Shown here: one piece after another, positions 33,900 to 44,749 of the stretch
How the letters are laid out: each line of letters starts with the position of its first letter
Numbering within the stretch: the first letter of the stretch is position 1
Source of the DNA: Rhodospirillales bacterium
Lineage (GTDB): Bacteria > Pseudomonadota > Alphaproteobacteria > Rhodospirillales > Casp-alpha2
Reading direction: 5' to 3'
Assembly (NCBI GenBank): GCA_017640505.1
Contig: JAEPQO010000004.1
Location: 124,001 to 188,000 of the forward strand
DNA: 64,000 bases
The notes under the pieces: generated by a model
What the model was told of the DNA's origin: nothing
Seen by the model: only the letters and a program-made list of their open reading frames with translations
Database searches by the model: none
Made by a program: the position numbers and the translations under genes

Positions 33900-35867
33900 C
33901 TATTCCGCTGCTTGTGCCTGTTGTGAGGGATAGACCTGCGCTTCACGAATTTTAACGTCGGCCTTGATGGTGCCGGTACGGCCGTCTTCGAACGTCACGG
34001 TCGCTTCGACCGGACAGACATCGACACCGGAATAGAGCGCATTGATGAGCTCGCCGTAGCGCTCGGAGACGGTGTTCCTGCGCACCTTTCTGGTCCGCGT
34101 CAGTTCGCCATCGTCGGCATCGAGCATCTTGTGCAGGATGAGAAAGCGCTTGATCTGAGAGCCTGCCAGCGCCTCGTCTTCAGAGAGGTCCTTGTTGACC
34201 TTGTCGACGCATTCGGCAACCAGGTCGTAGACTTCCTGACGCATCGCCAGGTCCGTGTAGCCCGAATACGCGATACCGCGCCGTTCCGCCCAGTTGCCGA
34301 CAGCCTCCAGGTCGATGTTGATGAATGCTGCCGCATGATCGCGTTCGTGTCCGAATGCCACCGCCTCGGTGATATACGGAAAGAACTTCAGCTTGTTCTC
34401 GATATACTTGGGGGCAAACATCCCGCCGCTGTTGAGTTTGCCGACATCCTTGGCGCGATCGATGATCTTCAGGTGCCCGTCGGCATCGAAGAACCCGGCA
34501 TCGCCCGTCATCACCCATCCGTCTTCGGTCTTCGTGTCGCGGGTGGCGTCGTCGTTCTTATAGTAAGCGACGAACACGCCGGGGCTGCGGAACAGCACTT
34601 CGCCGTTGTCCGCGATCTTCAACTCCACGTCCGTTGCCGGCGGGCCGACGGTGTCCGGTTTGATGTCGCCGTCTTTCTGCATGCAGATAAACACCGACGC
34701 CTCGGTCGAGCCGTAAAGCTGCTTGATGTTGACGCCAAGCGAACGGAAGAAATCAAAAATGTCCGGGCCGATTGCCTCGCCCGCCGTATAGGCAAGGCGG
34801 AAACGCGAGAACCCCAGTTCGTTCTTGAGCGGGCCGTATACAAGGAATTCGCCGATCGCGTAGAGGATGCGATCCAGGATGGAGACCGGTTTTCCGTCCA
34901 GCAGGTCGGGGCCGACACGGCGCGCCACATCCATGAATTTCTTGTAGAGCCACTGATTAAGCTTTGTCGCATCTTCCATCCGAATCGACACCTGCGTCAG
35001 GATGTTCTCGAAAATACGCGGCGGCGCAAAGAAATAGGTCGGGCCGATTTCCTTGAGGTCCTGCATCACCGTGTCCGAGCTTTCCGGGCACGAAACACAA
35101 AAGCCAGCCACATACGACTGACTATAGGAAAAGATATTATCGCCGACCCATGCCATCGGCAGGTAGGCCAGAACCTCGTCGCGCTCATTGAGGTTGTCCC
35201 ACTCGACGCCGTTACGCGCCGTAATGACGAGGTTGTCGAAGCTGAGCATGACACCCTTCGGGCGCCCGGTGGTCCCCGACGTGTAGAGCATGATGGCGAT
35301 GTCCGAGCCCTTGCCCTTGGCCGCCTCTTCCTCGAACCAGCCCGGGTTCTCGGCCAGGAACTTGCGACCGGCTTCCATCAGGCTGTCCAGCGAACGCACG
35401 TAAGGCTGGTCATAATGACGCATGCCACGTGTGTTCTCGTAGACGATTTCCTTGAGCTTGGGACAGCGGTCCATGATTTCGAGCAACTTGTCGGTCTGCT
35501 CCTGATCCTCGACCACCGCGAAGCTGGCCTCGGCATGCTCGAGCACGAACTGCATCTCTTCGGCAACCGAGTCCTGATACATCGGCACCGGTGTACCGCC
35601 CAGCGCTTGCGCCGCGGTCATCGCCCAGTAAAGCTGCGGGCGGTTGTCACCGACGATGGCGAGACTGTCGCCGCGCTCGAAACCGAACGCCTTGAGTCCG
35701 GCCGCCATGGCCGCGATCTCGTCCTTGACCTGCCCCCAGGTCCACGTCTGCCAGATCCCAAGATCCTTCTCGCGTATAGAAGGCCGGTCGCCGATACGGC
35801 GCGCGTTTTCGATCAGCAATTTCGGAAAGGTGTCGGCAGACCCTGCCGCCAGCTTGGCGTCACCCAT
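33900..35867 (-). CDS. Long-chain acyl-CoA synthetase-like AMP-binding ligase
   Basis: A 655-aa ligase of the eukaryote-like long-chain acyl-CoA synthetase group (similar to FadD15-type). The adenylation P-loop is IMLYTSGTTGRPKGVML; also YGSTEASVFICMQ and GWVMTGDAGFFDADGHLKI, and the catalytic lysine region near the C-terminus. It makes a CoA thioester from a carboxylate with ATP. As first gene of the liv operon it probably activates the imported substrate. The 384-base region upstream is shared with acnA and holds a palindrome. Confidence 0.88.
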   Translation of the reverse strand: MGDAKLAAGSADTFPKLLIENARRIGDRPSIREKDLGIWQTWTWGQVKDEIAAMAAGLKAFGFERGDSLAIVGDNRPQLYWAMTAAQALGGTPVPMYQDSVAEEMQFVLEHAEASFAVVEDQEQTDKLLEIMDRCPKLKEIVYENTRGMRHYDQPYVRSLDSLMEAGRKFLAENPGWFEEEAAKGKGSDIAIMLYTSGTTGRPKGVMLSFDNLVITARNGVEWDNLNERDEVLAYLPMAWVGDNIFSYSQSYVAGFCVSCPESSDTVMQDLKEIGPTYFFAPPRIFENILTQVSIRMEDATKLNQWLYKKFMDVARRVGPDLLDGKPVSILDRILYAIGEFLVYGPLKNELGFSRFRLAYTAGEAIGPDIFDFFRSLGVNIKQLYGSTEASVFICMQKDGDIKPDTVGPPATDVELKIADNGEVLFRSPGVFVAYYKNDDATRDTKTEDGWVMTGDAGFFDADGHLKIIDRAKDVGKLNSGGMFAPKYIENKLKFFPYITEAVAFGHERDHAAAFINIDLEAVGNWAERRGIAYSGYTDLAMRQEVYDLVAECVDKVNKDLSEDEALAGSQIKRFLILHKMLDADDGELTRTRKVRRNTVSERYGELINALYSGVDVCPVEATVTFEDGRTGTIKADVKIREAQVYPSQQAQAAE

Positions 35868-36251
35868 AATGTTTATCTCCCTGCGCAGCCTCGGTCTTTA
35901 ACGCCGATGTTCTGCTGTATTCCCGACAGAGGTTTACAAAACTACCAACCCTCGACAAGTCAAAAGATCGATTTGTTGAACCCCGTGTCGCTATGCGGAA
36001 TTCATTCACCGAACACCGCAATAACGTTTACGTAAACGTAAGTACAGCAGGACCATAGTGTGTCCACGAACGATATATCAAGGAGTATTTCCGGAACCCT
36101 TATTTTCTGATCCCGACACCAAAACCGGTCCGCGGGAAGTGCGCCTCATGCATACCCGGGAACATTGCAATCACGGCATGCGCAAAGCCGCAAAACCATG
36201 GAGATTCCACATCAAGCTGACTATGTGAGTCTGAACAAGGAGGGCCGTAAC
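35868..36251. other. Divergent intergenic region, ligase operon and acnA
   Basis: 384 bases without a gene I can support. It carries both promoters. Visible elements are the 16-bp palindrome at 36024-36039 and an AAGGAGG ribosome binding site for acnA eight bases before 36252. An open frame upstream of acnA (from 36165) in phase with it has no protein support. Confidence 0.6.
36024..36039. promoter_or_regulatory. 16-bp perfect palindrome, likely operator
   Basis: ACGTTTACGTAAACGT is a perfect palindrome 157 bases ahead of the acyl-CoA synthetase. It resembles TTTACGT/ACGTAAA sites described for MerR-family (LiuR-type) regulators of acyl-CoA catabolism; the resemblance is from memory. Control of the ligase-liv operon is the likely role. 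Confidence 0.5.
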
Positions 36252-38936
<2,685 letters not shown>

Positions 38937-38964
38937 GCGTCTCTTATATATAATTGACGGGAAT

Positions 38965-38991
38965 GGGCGTCCTTCGGGGCGCCCTTTTCTT
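38965..38991 (+). terminator. Rho-independent terminator of acnA
   Basis: An eight-bp stem GGGCGTCC/GGGCGCCC (one G-U pair) with a TTCG tetraloop (38973-38976) and a TTTTCTT tail, 28 bases after the acnA stop. Its end touches the last codon of the opposing gene. Confidence 0.88.
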
Positions 38992-39802
38992 ATGCGCGGC
39001 TGCGCCGCATCCACCAGCTCGAGAGTTGCGAGAACGCGAGCAGGTAAGCCGCCGCCGCGACATAGGCGACGGCCGTTCCCCAGCCGAGTCCCATGGCCGG
39101 CAGGCTGAACGCGGCCGTGACGCAGAATGACACCACACCACCGAGGCCCGCGGGCACATGCTTAAGCACGGCGGCGATCTCGCTGCCGGTATAGGTAATG
39201 TGGATCACCAGGATCAGCGGAAAGAGTGTTATCGGAAACGCCGTCAGGATACCGGTCCATTGCGGCCCGACGTTGCCGGCAATCCCCGTGATCAGCAGGA
39301 TCGCGGCCGTCGCCATGCCGGCGCGGAACGCCATCACCCGCCAGCCGAAGCTGACGCGGGCCATGATCGGCGTGTTCGGCAGGTGCGCCAGGAGCTTGGA
39401 ACCGGCAACGAAACAGAGCGCCACCATCGGCACCGACCAGATCAATGGAATATTGGTGAAGCTCATGCCCCACGCCGCAAGCGCGTAGCCCGCATTGGCT
39501 AGAAGCGACGGCACGATCACGCCCCTGACCCCGCCGACCCCGCCACGTGCGGCAGCCATGGCATAGATGTAGACGAACATCACCGTCGTCACGAACCCTG
39601 GCACCATGTGATGCGCGGACGCGGCGGCGAAGGCCGCACCCTGCTCGGCGCCCGTGAAAATAATGACCATCCCCGCGCCCAGCGGGAGACCCGTCAGCAA
39701 ACCGGCAACGCGCGGCCCCGCACGTTCGGCGATCAGCGACAACGCGACCACGATCGAGATCGAGGCCAGCGCCTTCAGCAAAAACAATGTGTCGATGATC
39801 AT
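38990..39802 (-). CDS. Membrane protein with two-fold internal repeat
   Basis: A 270-aa integral membrane protein with about eight hydrophobic segments and no family I can name. It has an internal duplication: GPRVAGLLTGLP (residues 29-40) matches GPQWTGILTAFP (179-190), followed in both halves by TG(A/S)E and a Gly-rich helix, offset 150 residues. Such inverted or tandem repeats are typical of transporters and some exporters. It converges on acnA and has an open upstream region to 39868. Confidence 0.7.
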   Translation of the reverse strand: MIIDTLFLLKALASISIVVALSLIAERAGPRVAGLLTGLPLGAGMVIIFTGAEQGAAFAAASAHHMVPGFVTTVMFVYIYAMAAARGGVGGVRGVIVPSLLANAGYALAAWGMSFTNIPLIWSVPMVALCFVAGSKLLAHLPNTPIMARVSFGWRVMAFRAGMATAAILLITGIAGNVGPQWTGILTAFPITLFPLILVIHITYTGSEIAAVLKHVPAGLGGVVSFCVTAAFSLPAMGLGWGTAVAYVAAAAYLLAFSQLSSWWMRRSRA

Positions 39803-39928
39803 CGTCGAGCTCGGCGGATAAAAAGATGAACGGAACCCGATAGATACCCGATCGGCCGGGCGAATGAAATGCCACCCTCACCGGCTTGTGACTTGAGCGT
39901 GAAGTCGAAATGCGCGTATCAACAATGC

Positions 39929-40678
39929 ATGAACTGCACAGCATTCCCGAAATGGCGTTCGTATCTGACGGCACTGCTTGTCGTGCTGGCGCTGGGCCTC
40001 ACCTCCCAGGCCCGGGCCGGCGAAGCGCTGACCGTCGTCGAACTCTATACGTCGCAGGGATGCTCTTCCTGTCCGCCGGCGGACACCTATCTCGGCACGC
40101 TTGTCGATCGACCTGACATTCTGGCGCTATCGCTGCACGTCGACTACTGGGACTACATTGGCTGGAAGGATCCGTATGCCCTTCCCGGCAACACGGAACG
40201 CCAACGCAGCTACGCCCGCAACCTCGGCATGGGGTACGTTTATACGCCGCAGATGGTCGTACAGGGCATGGCACACACCACCGGTTCCAACCGGGGCGCG
40301 GTCGAACGGCTGATCCGTGAGCTCAAGGGCGCCAAACGGCTCGACATCACCGTCGAGCAAGCAAACGGCACGGTGCAGGTGAACATCCCCGGCGGTACGT
40401 TTGAAGACGAAACCGGCCGCATTCTCATCGCCGCGTTCGACAAACGCCACGAAAACGACGTGTCCCGCGGCGAAAACTCCGGCCGCAAGTTGGCGCATTA
40501 CAATGTCGTGCGTGACCTTGTCGAAGTCGGTTCATGGAAGGGCGAGCCCCTCTCGATGACCGTCACCGATCAGCTCGTCGACATGAAGGGCCGCGACGGC
40601 TGCGCCATCCTCGTGCAGTCAACGAAGACAGGCCGCATCCTGGGCGCCGCCAAGATCTGGCTGACGCCGCAGAGCTGA
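39929..40678 (+). CDS. DUF1223 thioredoxin-like exported protein
   Basis: A protein of about 249 aa with a signal peptide (SYLTALLVVLALGLTSQARA) and the DUF1223 core: VVELYTSQGCSSCPPAD (CxxC in a thioredoxin-like position), LSLHVDYWDYIGWKDP and YTPQMVVQG. Probably a periplasmic thiol protein; function unknown. The start could be the ATG at 39929 or one of the upstream codons (frame open to 39869); 39929 gives a compact signal peptide. Confidence 0.87.
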   Translation: MNCTAFPKWRSYLTALLVVLALGLTSQARAGEALTVVELYTSQGCSSCPPADTYLGTLVDRPDILALSLHVDYWDYIGWKDPYALPGNTERQRSYARNLGMGYVYTPQMVVQGMAHTTGSNRGAVERLIRELKGAKRLDITVEQANGTVQVNIPGGTFEDETGRILIAAFDKRHENDVSRGENSGRKLAHYNVVRDLVEVGSWKGEPLSMTVTDQLVDMKGRDGCAILVQSTKTGRILGAAKIWLTPQS

Positions 40679-40681
40679 CAA

Positions 40682-41659
40682 CTATTTCCGTCCGCTTCGC
40701 GCGACTTTCTCCGCCATCAGACACAGAATCTCGAACATCATGGTGACGCCAACGAGCGCCGTGTTGCCCGTCGGGTCGAACGGCGGCGCGACCTCGACCA
40801 CGTCGCCGCCGACGATATCGAGGCCGGATAGCCCCCTTAGCATCCGCTGCGCGTCATGGGTCGAGAACCCGCCGATTTCCGGCGTGCCGGTGCCGGGCGC
40901 ATAAACCGGATCCAGACCGTCCACATCAAAGCTGACGTACATCGGCCCTTCGCCGACGACGTCGCGCGCCAGTTCGGCGACCTTGTCCGGACCGAGATCG
41001 AAATATTCCTCGATCTCGACGACGCGGATACCCTGCTCCAGTCCCCAGTCCTTGTCCTCGGCGGTGTAGAGCGATCCCCGGATACCGATCTGGATGGTAC
41101 GTTTGGGGTCGAGCAGTCCTTCCTCGATGGCGCGGCGGAACGGTGTGCCGTGGGTGTACTGATGACCGCCGAAATAGCGGTCCCAGGTGTCCGTATGGGC
41201 GTCGAAGTGCACCATGCCGAGGAGCTTGCCCTCGAAGATGCCGCGCATGATTGGCAGCGTGATCAGGTGATCACCCCCCGCCGTCAGCGGCATGACGCCC
41301 GCCGCGTGCAGGTCGGTATAGTATTTACCGACGCGTTCCAGCGTATCCAGCAGATCGACCGGATTGACCGACGTATCGCCCATGTCGGCGCAACTCGCGA
41401 GGCGAAACGGCTGCGTCCCCGTCACGTGATGGACGTTCCTGACCATGGTCGACAGATCGCGCATCTGGCGGGGACCGTGCCGTGCGCCGGCGCGGTTCGT
41501 CGTGCCGCCGTCCCAGGGCACGCCGACGATGCCGATGTCGACCTCCTGGGCAGCCGTTTCCATATCTACGTGCGGCAGCCGCATGAAGGTCGGGATGCCC
41601 GCGAACCGGGGCAGATCGGCGCCGGAACGCGGCAGGTAGTTCTTGTGTTTGTCGTCCAT
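40682..41659 (-). CDS. Agmatinase/ureohydrolase
   Basis: A 325-aa manganese ureohydrolase: metal ligands in TAGGDHLIT, VHFDAHTDTW and SFDVDGLDP are all present. The family includes agmatinase, guanidinobutyrase and guanidinopropionase; NRAGARHGPRQMRD fits agmatinase-like enzymes but the substrate is unproven. Agmatinase would make putrescine, which could link to the polyamine-type transporter at 44.7-49.4 kb. The ATG at 41659 follows GAGAGG; a GTG at 41683 is possible. Confidence 0.87.
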   Translation of the reverse strand: MDDKHKNYLPRSGADLPRFAGIPTFMRLPHVDMETAAQEVDIGIVGVPWDGGTTNRAGARHGPRQMRDLSTMVRNVHHVTGTQPFRLASCADMGDTSVNPVDLLDTLERVGKYYTDLHAAGVMPLTAGGDHLITLPIMRGIFEGKLLGMVHFDAHTDTWDRYFGGHQYTHGTPFRRAIEEGLLDPKRTIQIGIRGSLYTAEDKDWGLEQGIRVVEIEEYFDLGPDKVAELARDVVGEGPMYVSFDVDGLDPVYAPGTGTPEIGGFSTHDAQRMLRGLSGLDIVGGDVVEVAPPFDPTGNTALVGVTMMFEILCLMAEKVARSGRK

Positions 41660-41812
41660 GAAACCTCTCAGCGTTTCGATCACCCTACGCCATCGGGCGC
41701 AGACGTAAAATAGTCAAAGAGACGTCACATCCGGGTCACGGCGCTGCCACGATTGGCCCGTAGGTATAGCGCCGATCCGGGGACGATCCCCGGCATGACC
41801 TGGGAGGCCAAA

Positions 41813-42001
41813 ATGATCAAAACGTACCCGTTCCCCGCTGAAAGCGGCATTGAACCCCCGCTCGCGGACCTGCTGGCCGATCCGACCCTGAAATCGCTGC
41901 TGGACCGCGACGGCCTCAGCGTCGACGACGTCCGCGCCTGCGTGGCGGATTGGCGAAACCGCCACCTGCTTGCACCGCGCCTCGTGCCGGCGGCCGCCTA
42001 A
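41813..42001 (+). CDS. Small protein of unknown function
   Basis: A 62-aa protein (starts MIKTYPFPAESG, ends LLAPRLVPAAA) with an amphipathic centre (LADPTLKSLLDRDGLSVDDV). Family not recognised. GGGAGG lies five bases upstream of ATG 41813, which I prefer to upstream starts at 41753. It is 93 bases ahead of the ferritin-like gene and could be cotranscribed. Confidence 0.55.
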   Translation: MIKTYPFPAESGIEPPLADLLADPTLKSLLDRDGLSVDDVRACVADWRNRHLLAPRLVPAAA

Positions 42002-42094
42002 CCGGCAAAAGACACTCACCGGCGGTTGCACCTCAAGCCGACGATCCCCATACTTCAAGTGTGAATATCGATTGTCGACAAGGAGAGCCCCAAA

Positions 42095-42388
42095 ATGGCC
42101 AGTGACAGCCTGCACGCGCCCCGTGAACGCCTGAGCAAGGAAACCCTTCACCTGCATCACGCCATTGTTTCGCTGATGGAGGAAATGGAAGCCGTGGACT
42201 GGTACCGTCAGCGCGCCGACGACTGCGACGACGAGGAACTAAAGGAAATCCTGCTGCACAACATGCGCGAGGAAATGGAACACGCCTGCATGGTGCTGGA
42301 ATGGCTGCGCCGCAACAACGCGGACTTCGCCAAGGAACTGGAAGACAACCTGTTCAAGGAAGGCCCGATCTCCGGCCATCACGGCTGA
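42095..42388 (+). CDS. Encapsulated-ferritin-like protein (EncFtn type)
   Basis: A 97-aa two-helix ferritin-like protein very similar to Rhodospirillum rubrum EncFtn: HAIVSLMEEMEAVDWYRQRA and ILLHNMREEMEHACMVLEWL. Ferroxidase residues are kept by alignment: Glu30, Trp36, Glu60 and His63. EncFtn dimerises into a ferroxidase centre that oxidises Fe(II) inside encapsulin nanocompartments. Here the protein ends FKEGPISGHHG without the C-terminal targeting extension, and no encapsulin gene is nearby. Confidence 0.85.
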   Translation: MASDSLHAPRERLSKETLHLHHAIVSLMEEMEAVDWYRQRADDCDDEELKEILLHNMREEMEHACMVLEWLRRNNADFAKELEDNLFKEGPISGHHG

Positions 42389-42394
42389 CGACCA

Positions 42395-43972
42395 TCATTG
42401 AGCTTCAAGCGCGAAGGTCACTGTCGAATTCACGGCCGGCTTTTCAATGGCGGCACTTGATCCTGACGGCATGTGTAATGTCACGCGTTCGATGCTTGAA
42501 GCGTCCCCCAATCCAAAGTGCAGGTCCGGCGTCGGGTCGGTCATCAGCCCCGTTGATGCGATAACCTGCCGGGTCAGCTTACGGCCATCTGCAAGCGCAA
42601 CCGTCACGTGAGCTCCCAGGGTGCGTGGGCTGTCGGGTAAGCGGACCGCGAGAAACTGGCCCGGTGACTTGTTAAGGAACGCGCGGACCGGACCGTTCAT
42701 GTTGATCCATACCACGTCAGCACGACCGTCTCCGTCCAAATCCACAATCAGCGGTGACTGCGCGAACAGGGTGTTGTCGAGACCGAGGCCCGGCACCTGA
42801 TAGAATGCCGTACCTTCGGGTGCGTTCAGCCGCAATAGTGCCTTGCCCGGCAACGGCGCAATCCGGTGCAGTGGCCACTTGATATAGTTCTGGGCGACCA
42901 GGAGATCGATTTCACCATCAAGGTTCAAATCTTCAAATTGCGCGCCCCAGGCGAATCCGTAACCATCGAGATTCATTGCTGTGGCAATGTCGGTAAACTT
43001 GAATGCTCCATCATTTCGAAGATACCCCCATCCCGTATTCTGGCGCTGATCATCCCTCAGATCCCCTGACGTAACGAAATCCGGTATCGACGTCCCGATA
43101 TTGCTCACCAGAATATCCTGATCCCCGTCCTGGTCGGGGTCGCCGATGGCCAGCCCCATCCAGAAACCGTAGCCGGTTCCGGTTGGCCTTGCCTCGAATT
43201 TCATTGGGCCGGTTCGCTCGAAGACCTCAAGCTCCGCCGTGTTCTGCGACAGGACGAGGTCCTGATCGCCGTCCTGATCCAGGTCGACAAATGTGCTGTG
43301 GAAGGTGTTCTGAACGGAAGCCGTACCGGTTTGCTGTGTGACGTCCCGGAACTGCATGGCCCCGTCGTTCAATAGCATGATGTTCGCCTTGGCATGTTCC
43401 GGGTCATTGAAGGTGGCACTTCTAAAGGCCGGGAAAGACACAAAGACTGAAATGTAAAGATCGCCAAATCCGTCGCCGTTGATATCGCTGACACTGACGC
43501 TCATCGGGACCGAGTCGGCTGGCAACTGGATTGGCACGTCGCGGGCTTCGAAACGCCCGCCTTGGTTGATATAGACGGTCAATCCGTCTTCGTGCGCCAC
43601 GGCCAGGTCAACGTCACCGTCCCCGTCCAGATCGCTTGAAGCCGCACCGTGTGTCGCCGACGCGGACTTGCCGAGACCGGTCCCCTCTATAAGATCGACC
43701 AATGCGCCATTCCGGTAACCAAGTAGCGCGTCCGCCTGGCCACGTCCGCCGCCGACAAACAATTCCATACGGCCGTCACCGTCGATATCGATGACGGCCG
43801 CACCGGTAAACGGGTGGCTCGGCTCTACCCAATTATGGGAAAATGCCACGGGAATTTCCTCGAATGCCGTAACGGCAGGTGCTGCAGACGAAATATGATC
43901 ATCTTCGAACCTGGGCAGGCACGCCCCCAGGGCCAAGCACGCGCCTATGCCGAACTGTCGGACAACTTTCAT
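42395..43972 (-). CDS. FG-GAP/VCBS repeat lipoprotein with ASPIC/UnbV domain
   Basis: A 525-aa CRTAC1-type lipoprotein. Signal peptide with lipobox LGAC. Seven calcium-type motifs mark a beta-propeller: DIDGDGRMEL, DLDGDGDVDL, DINGDGFGDL, DLDQDGDQDL, DPDQDGDQDI, DLNLDGEIDL, DLDGDGRADV. The C-terminal part (LGAHVTVALADGRKLTRQVIASTGLM) is the ASPIC/UnbV domain. Probably a surface-exposed binding protein. I prefer the ATG at 43972 (GAGG six bases upstream) to 43984, where the GAGGA touches the codon. Confidence 0.85.
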   Translation of the reverse strand: MKVVRQFGIGACLALGACLPRFEDDHISSAAPAVTAFEEIPVAFSHNWVEPSHPFTGAAVIDIDGDGRMELFVGGGRGQADALLGYRNGALVDLIEGTGLGKSASATHGAASSDLDGDGDVDLAVAHEDGLTVYINQGGRFEARDVPIQLPADSVPMSVSVSDINGDGFGDLYISVFVSFPAFRSATFNDPEHAKANIMLLNDGAMQFRDVTQQTGTASVQNTFHSTFVDLDQDGDQDLVLSQNTAELEVFERTGPMKFEARPTGTGYGFWMGLAIGDPDQDGDQDILVSNIGTSIPDFVTSGDLRDDQRQNTGWGYLRNDGAFKFTDIATAMNLDGYGFAWGAQFEDLNLDGEIDLLVAQNYIKWPLHRIAPLPGKALLRLNAPEGTAFYQVPGLGLDNTLFAQSPLIVDLDGDGRADVVWINMNGPVRAFLNKSPGQFLAVRLPDSPRTLGAHVTVALADGRKLTRQVIASTGLMTDPTPDLHFGLGDASSIERVTLHMPSGSSAAIEKPAVNSTVTFALEAQ

Positions 43973-44043
43973 CTGCGACCTCATTCCTCGGACCTGTAAT
44001 CGGGTGCCAACCTTACATACAGCCGCTGGATACCAAAATCACA

Positions 44044-44427
44044 TCATCGGGAGTTGCCTGGCTGCTCCAGTATCCGCTCTACCCCTGCCCGGCCGTCGGA
44101 CCGGCACCAGGGTTTGTGTCCACCAAGGCCGCGGTTGATGTATTCCCGCTCCGCGTCCGCCATGGCGCCGACGCGGATGTCCGTCAGCTCATCGGCTGCC
44201 AGCCCCGACAAGCTCTCCAGCCGTTCACGTTTTTTGCTGTATGCGGCGTGCACGGGCGCACGGACGAGGCCGCAGAAACTCGCGACCTCGTAGTCATAGA
44301 TCAGGCGGTAATAGGGTTCATCGGCGACCGCAGGCAGCGCGGCAAGCAGGGCGCATGCCACCAATGCGGCGCTAACCCCTGGCGAAATACTCGCCGATGA
44401 TTTCTTCTTTTGTGTCGAGGGAAACAT
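44044..44427 (-). CDS. Exported protein of unknown function, pot operon
   Basis: A 127-aa protein with a convincing signal peptide: basic n-region (STQKKKSSA), hydrophobic VSAALVACALLAAL and cleavage at AVA-DEP. The mature 90 residues (FCGLVRAPVHAAY, REYINRGLGGHKPWC) hold two cysteines; family not recognised. The start at ATG 44427 has AAGGAAG six bases upstream and overlaps the previous gene by 56 bases in another frame, an unusually long overlap. Last gene of the potD-A-B-C unit. Confidence 0.6.
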   Translation of the reverse strand: MFPSTQKKKSSASISPGVSAALVACALLAALPAVADEPYYRLIYDYEVASFCGLVRAPVHAAYSKKRERLESLSGLAADELTDIRVGAMADAEREYINRGLGGHKPWCRSDGRAGVERILEQPGNSR

Positions 44428-44740
44428 CGGCAACTTCCTTGCGGGCGCCCAACTGCGTCCACTGAATTTTCCAGTAGAGTTCATCTTCGCTCCGCAGCAG
44501 CCCGACGAACGGTTCGTAAAAGCTGACATCGAAAAACGCCGTAACGTTTTCGTTCTCGTTGTGCCCGACGGGGAGTTCGGCCTCCAACGAGTCGCCGTAG
44601 TTCTTGAAAACCGCCGTACCCACCATTTTGCCACCATCATCATAAAGCCGGACGATGATCGACGGTCTTGGTGCCGGGCCCGTGCGCTTGTTCAGGACCT
44701 GGATCGCGTAACGGGAGATTTTCTGGACCGTGGACGGCAT
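44372..44740 (-). CDS. Unknown protein encoded after potC
   Basis: A 122-aa soluble, probably beta-rich protein (SIIVRLYDDGGKMVGTAVF, TAFFDVSFYEPFVGLLR). No family recognised, no signal peptide. It starts nine bases after the potC stop with GAGGA upstream, so it is part of the transporter operon. Its 3-prime end overlaps the exported-protein gene. Confidence 0.6.
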   Translation of the reverse strand: MPSTVQKISRYAIQVLNKRTGPAPRPSIIVRLYDDGGKMVGTAVFKNYGDSLEAELPVGHNENENVTAFFDVSFYEPFVGLLRSEDELYWKIQWTQLGARKEVADVSLDTKEEIIGEYFARG

Positions 44741-44749
44741 GGCTTTTCC

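Noticed and set aside
34131-36035. 634-aa plus-strand open frame
   Set aside because: Antisense to the acyl-CoA synthetase gene; composition (His/Arg/Val-rich) is typical of a shadow frame.
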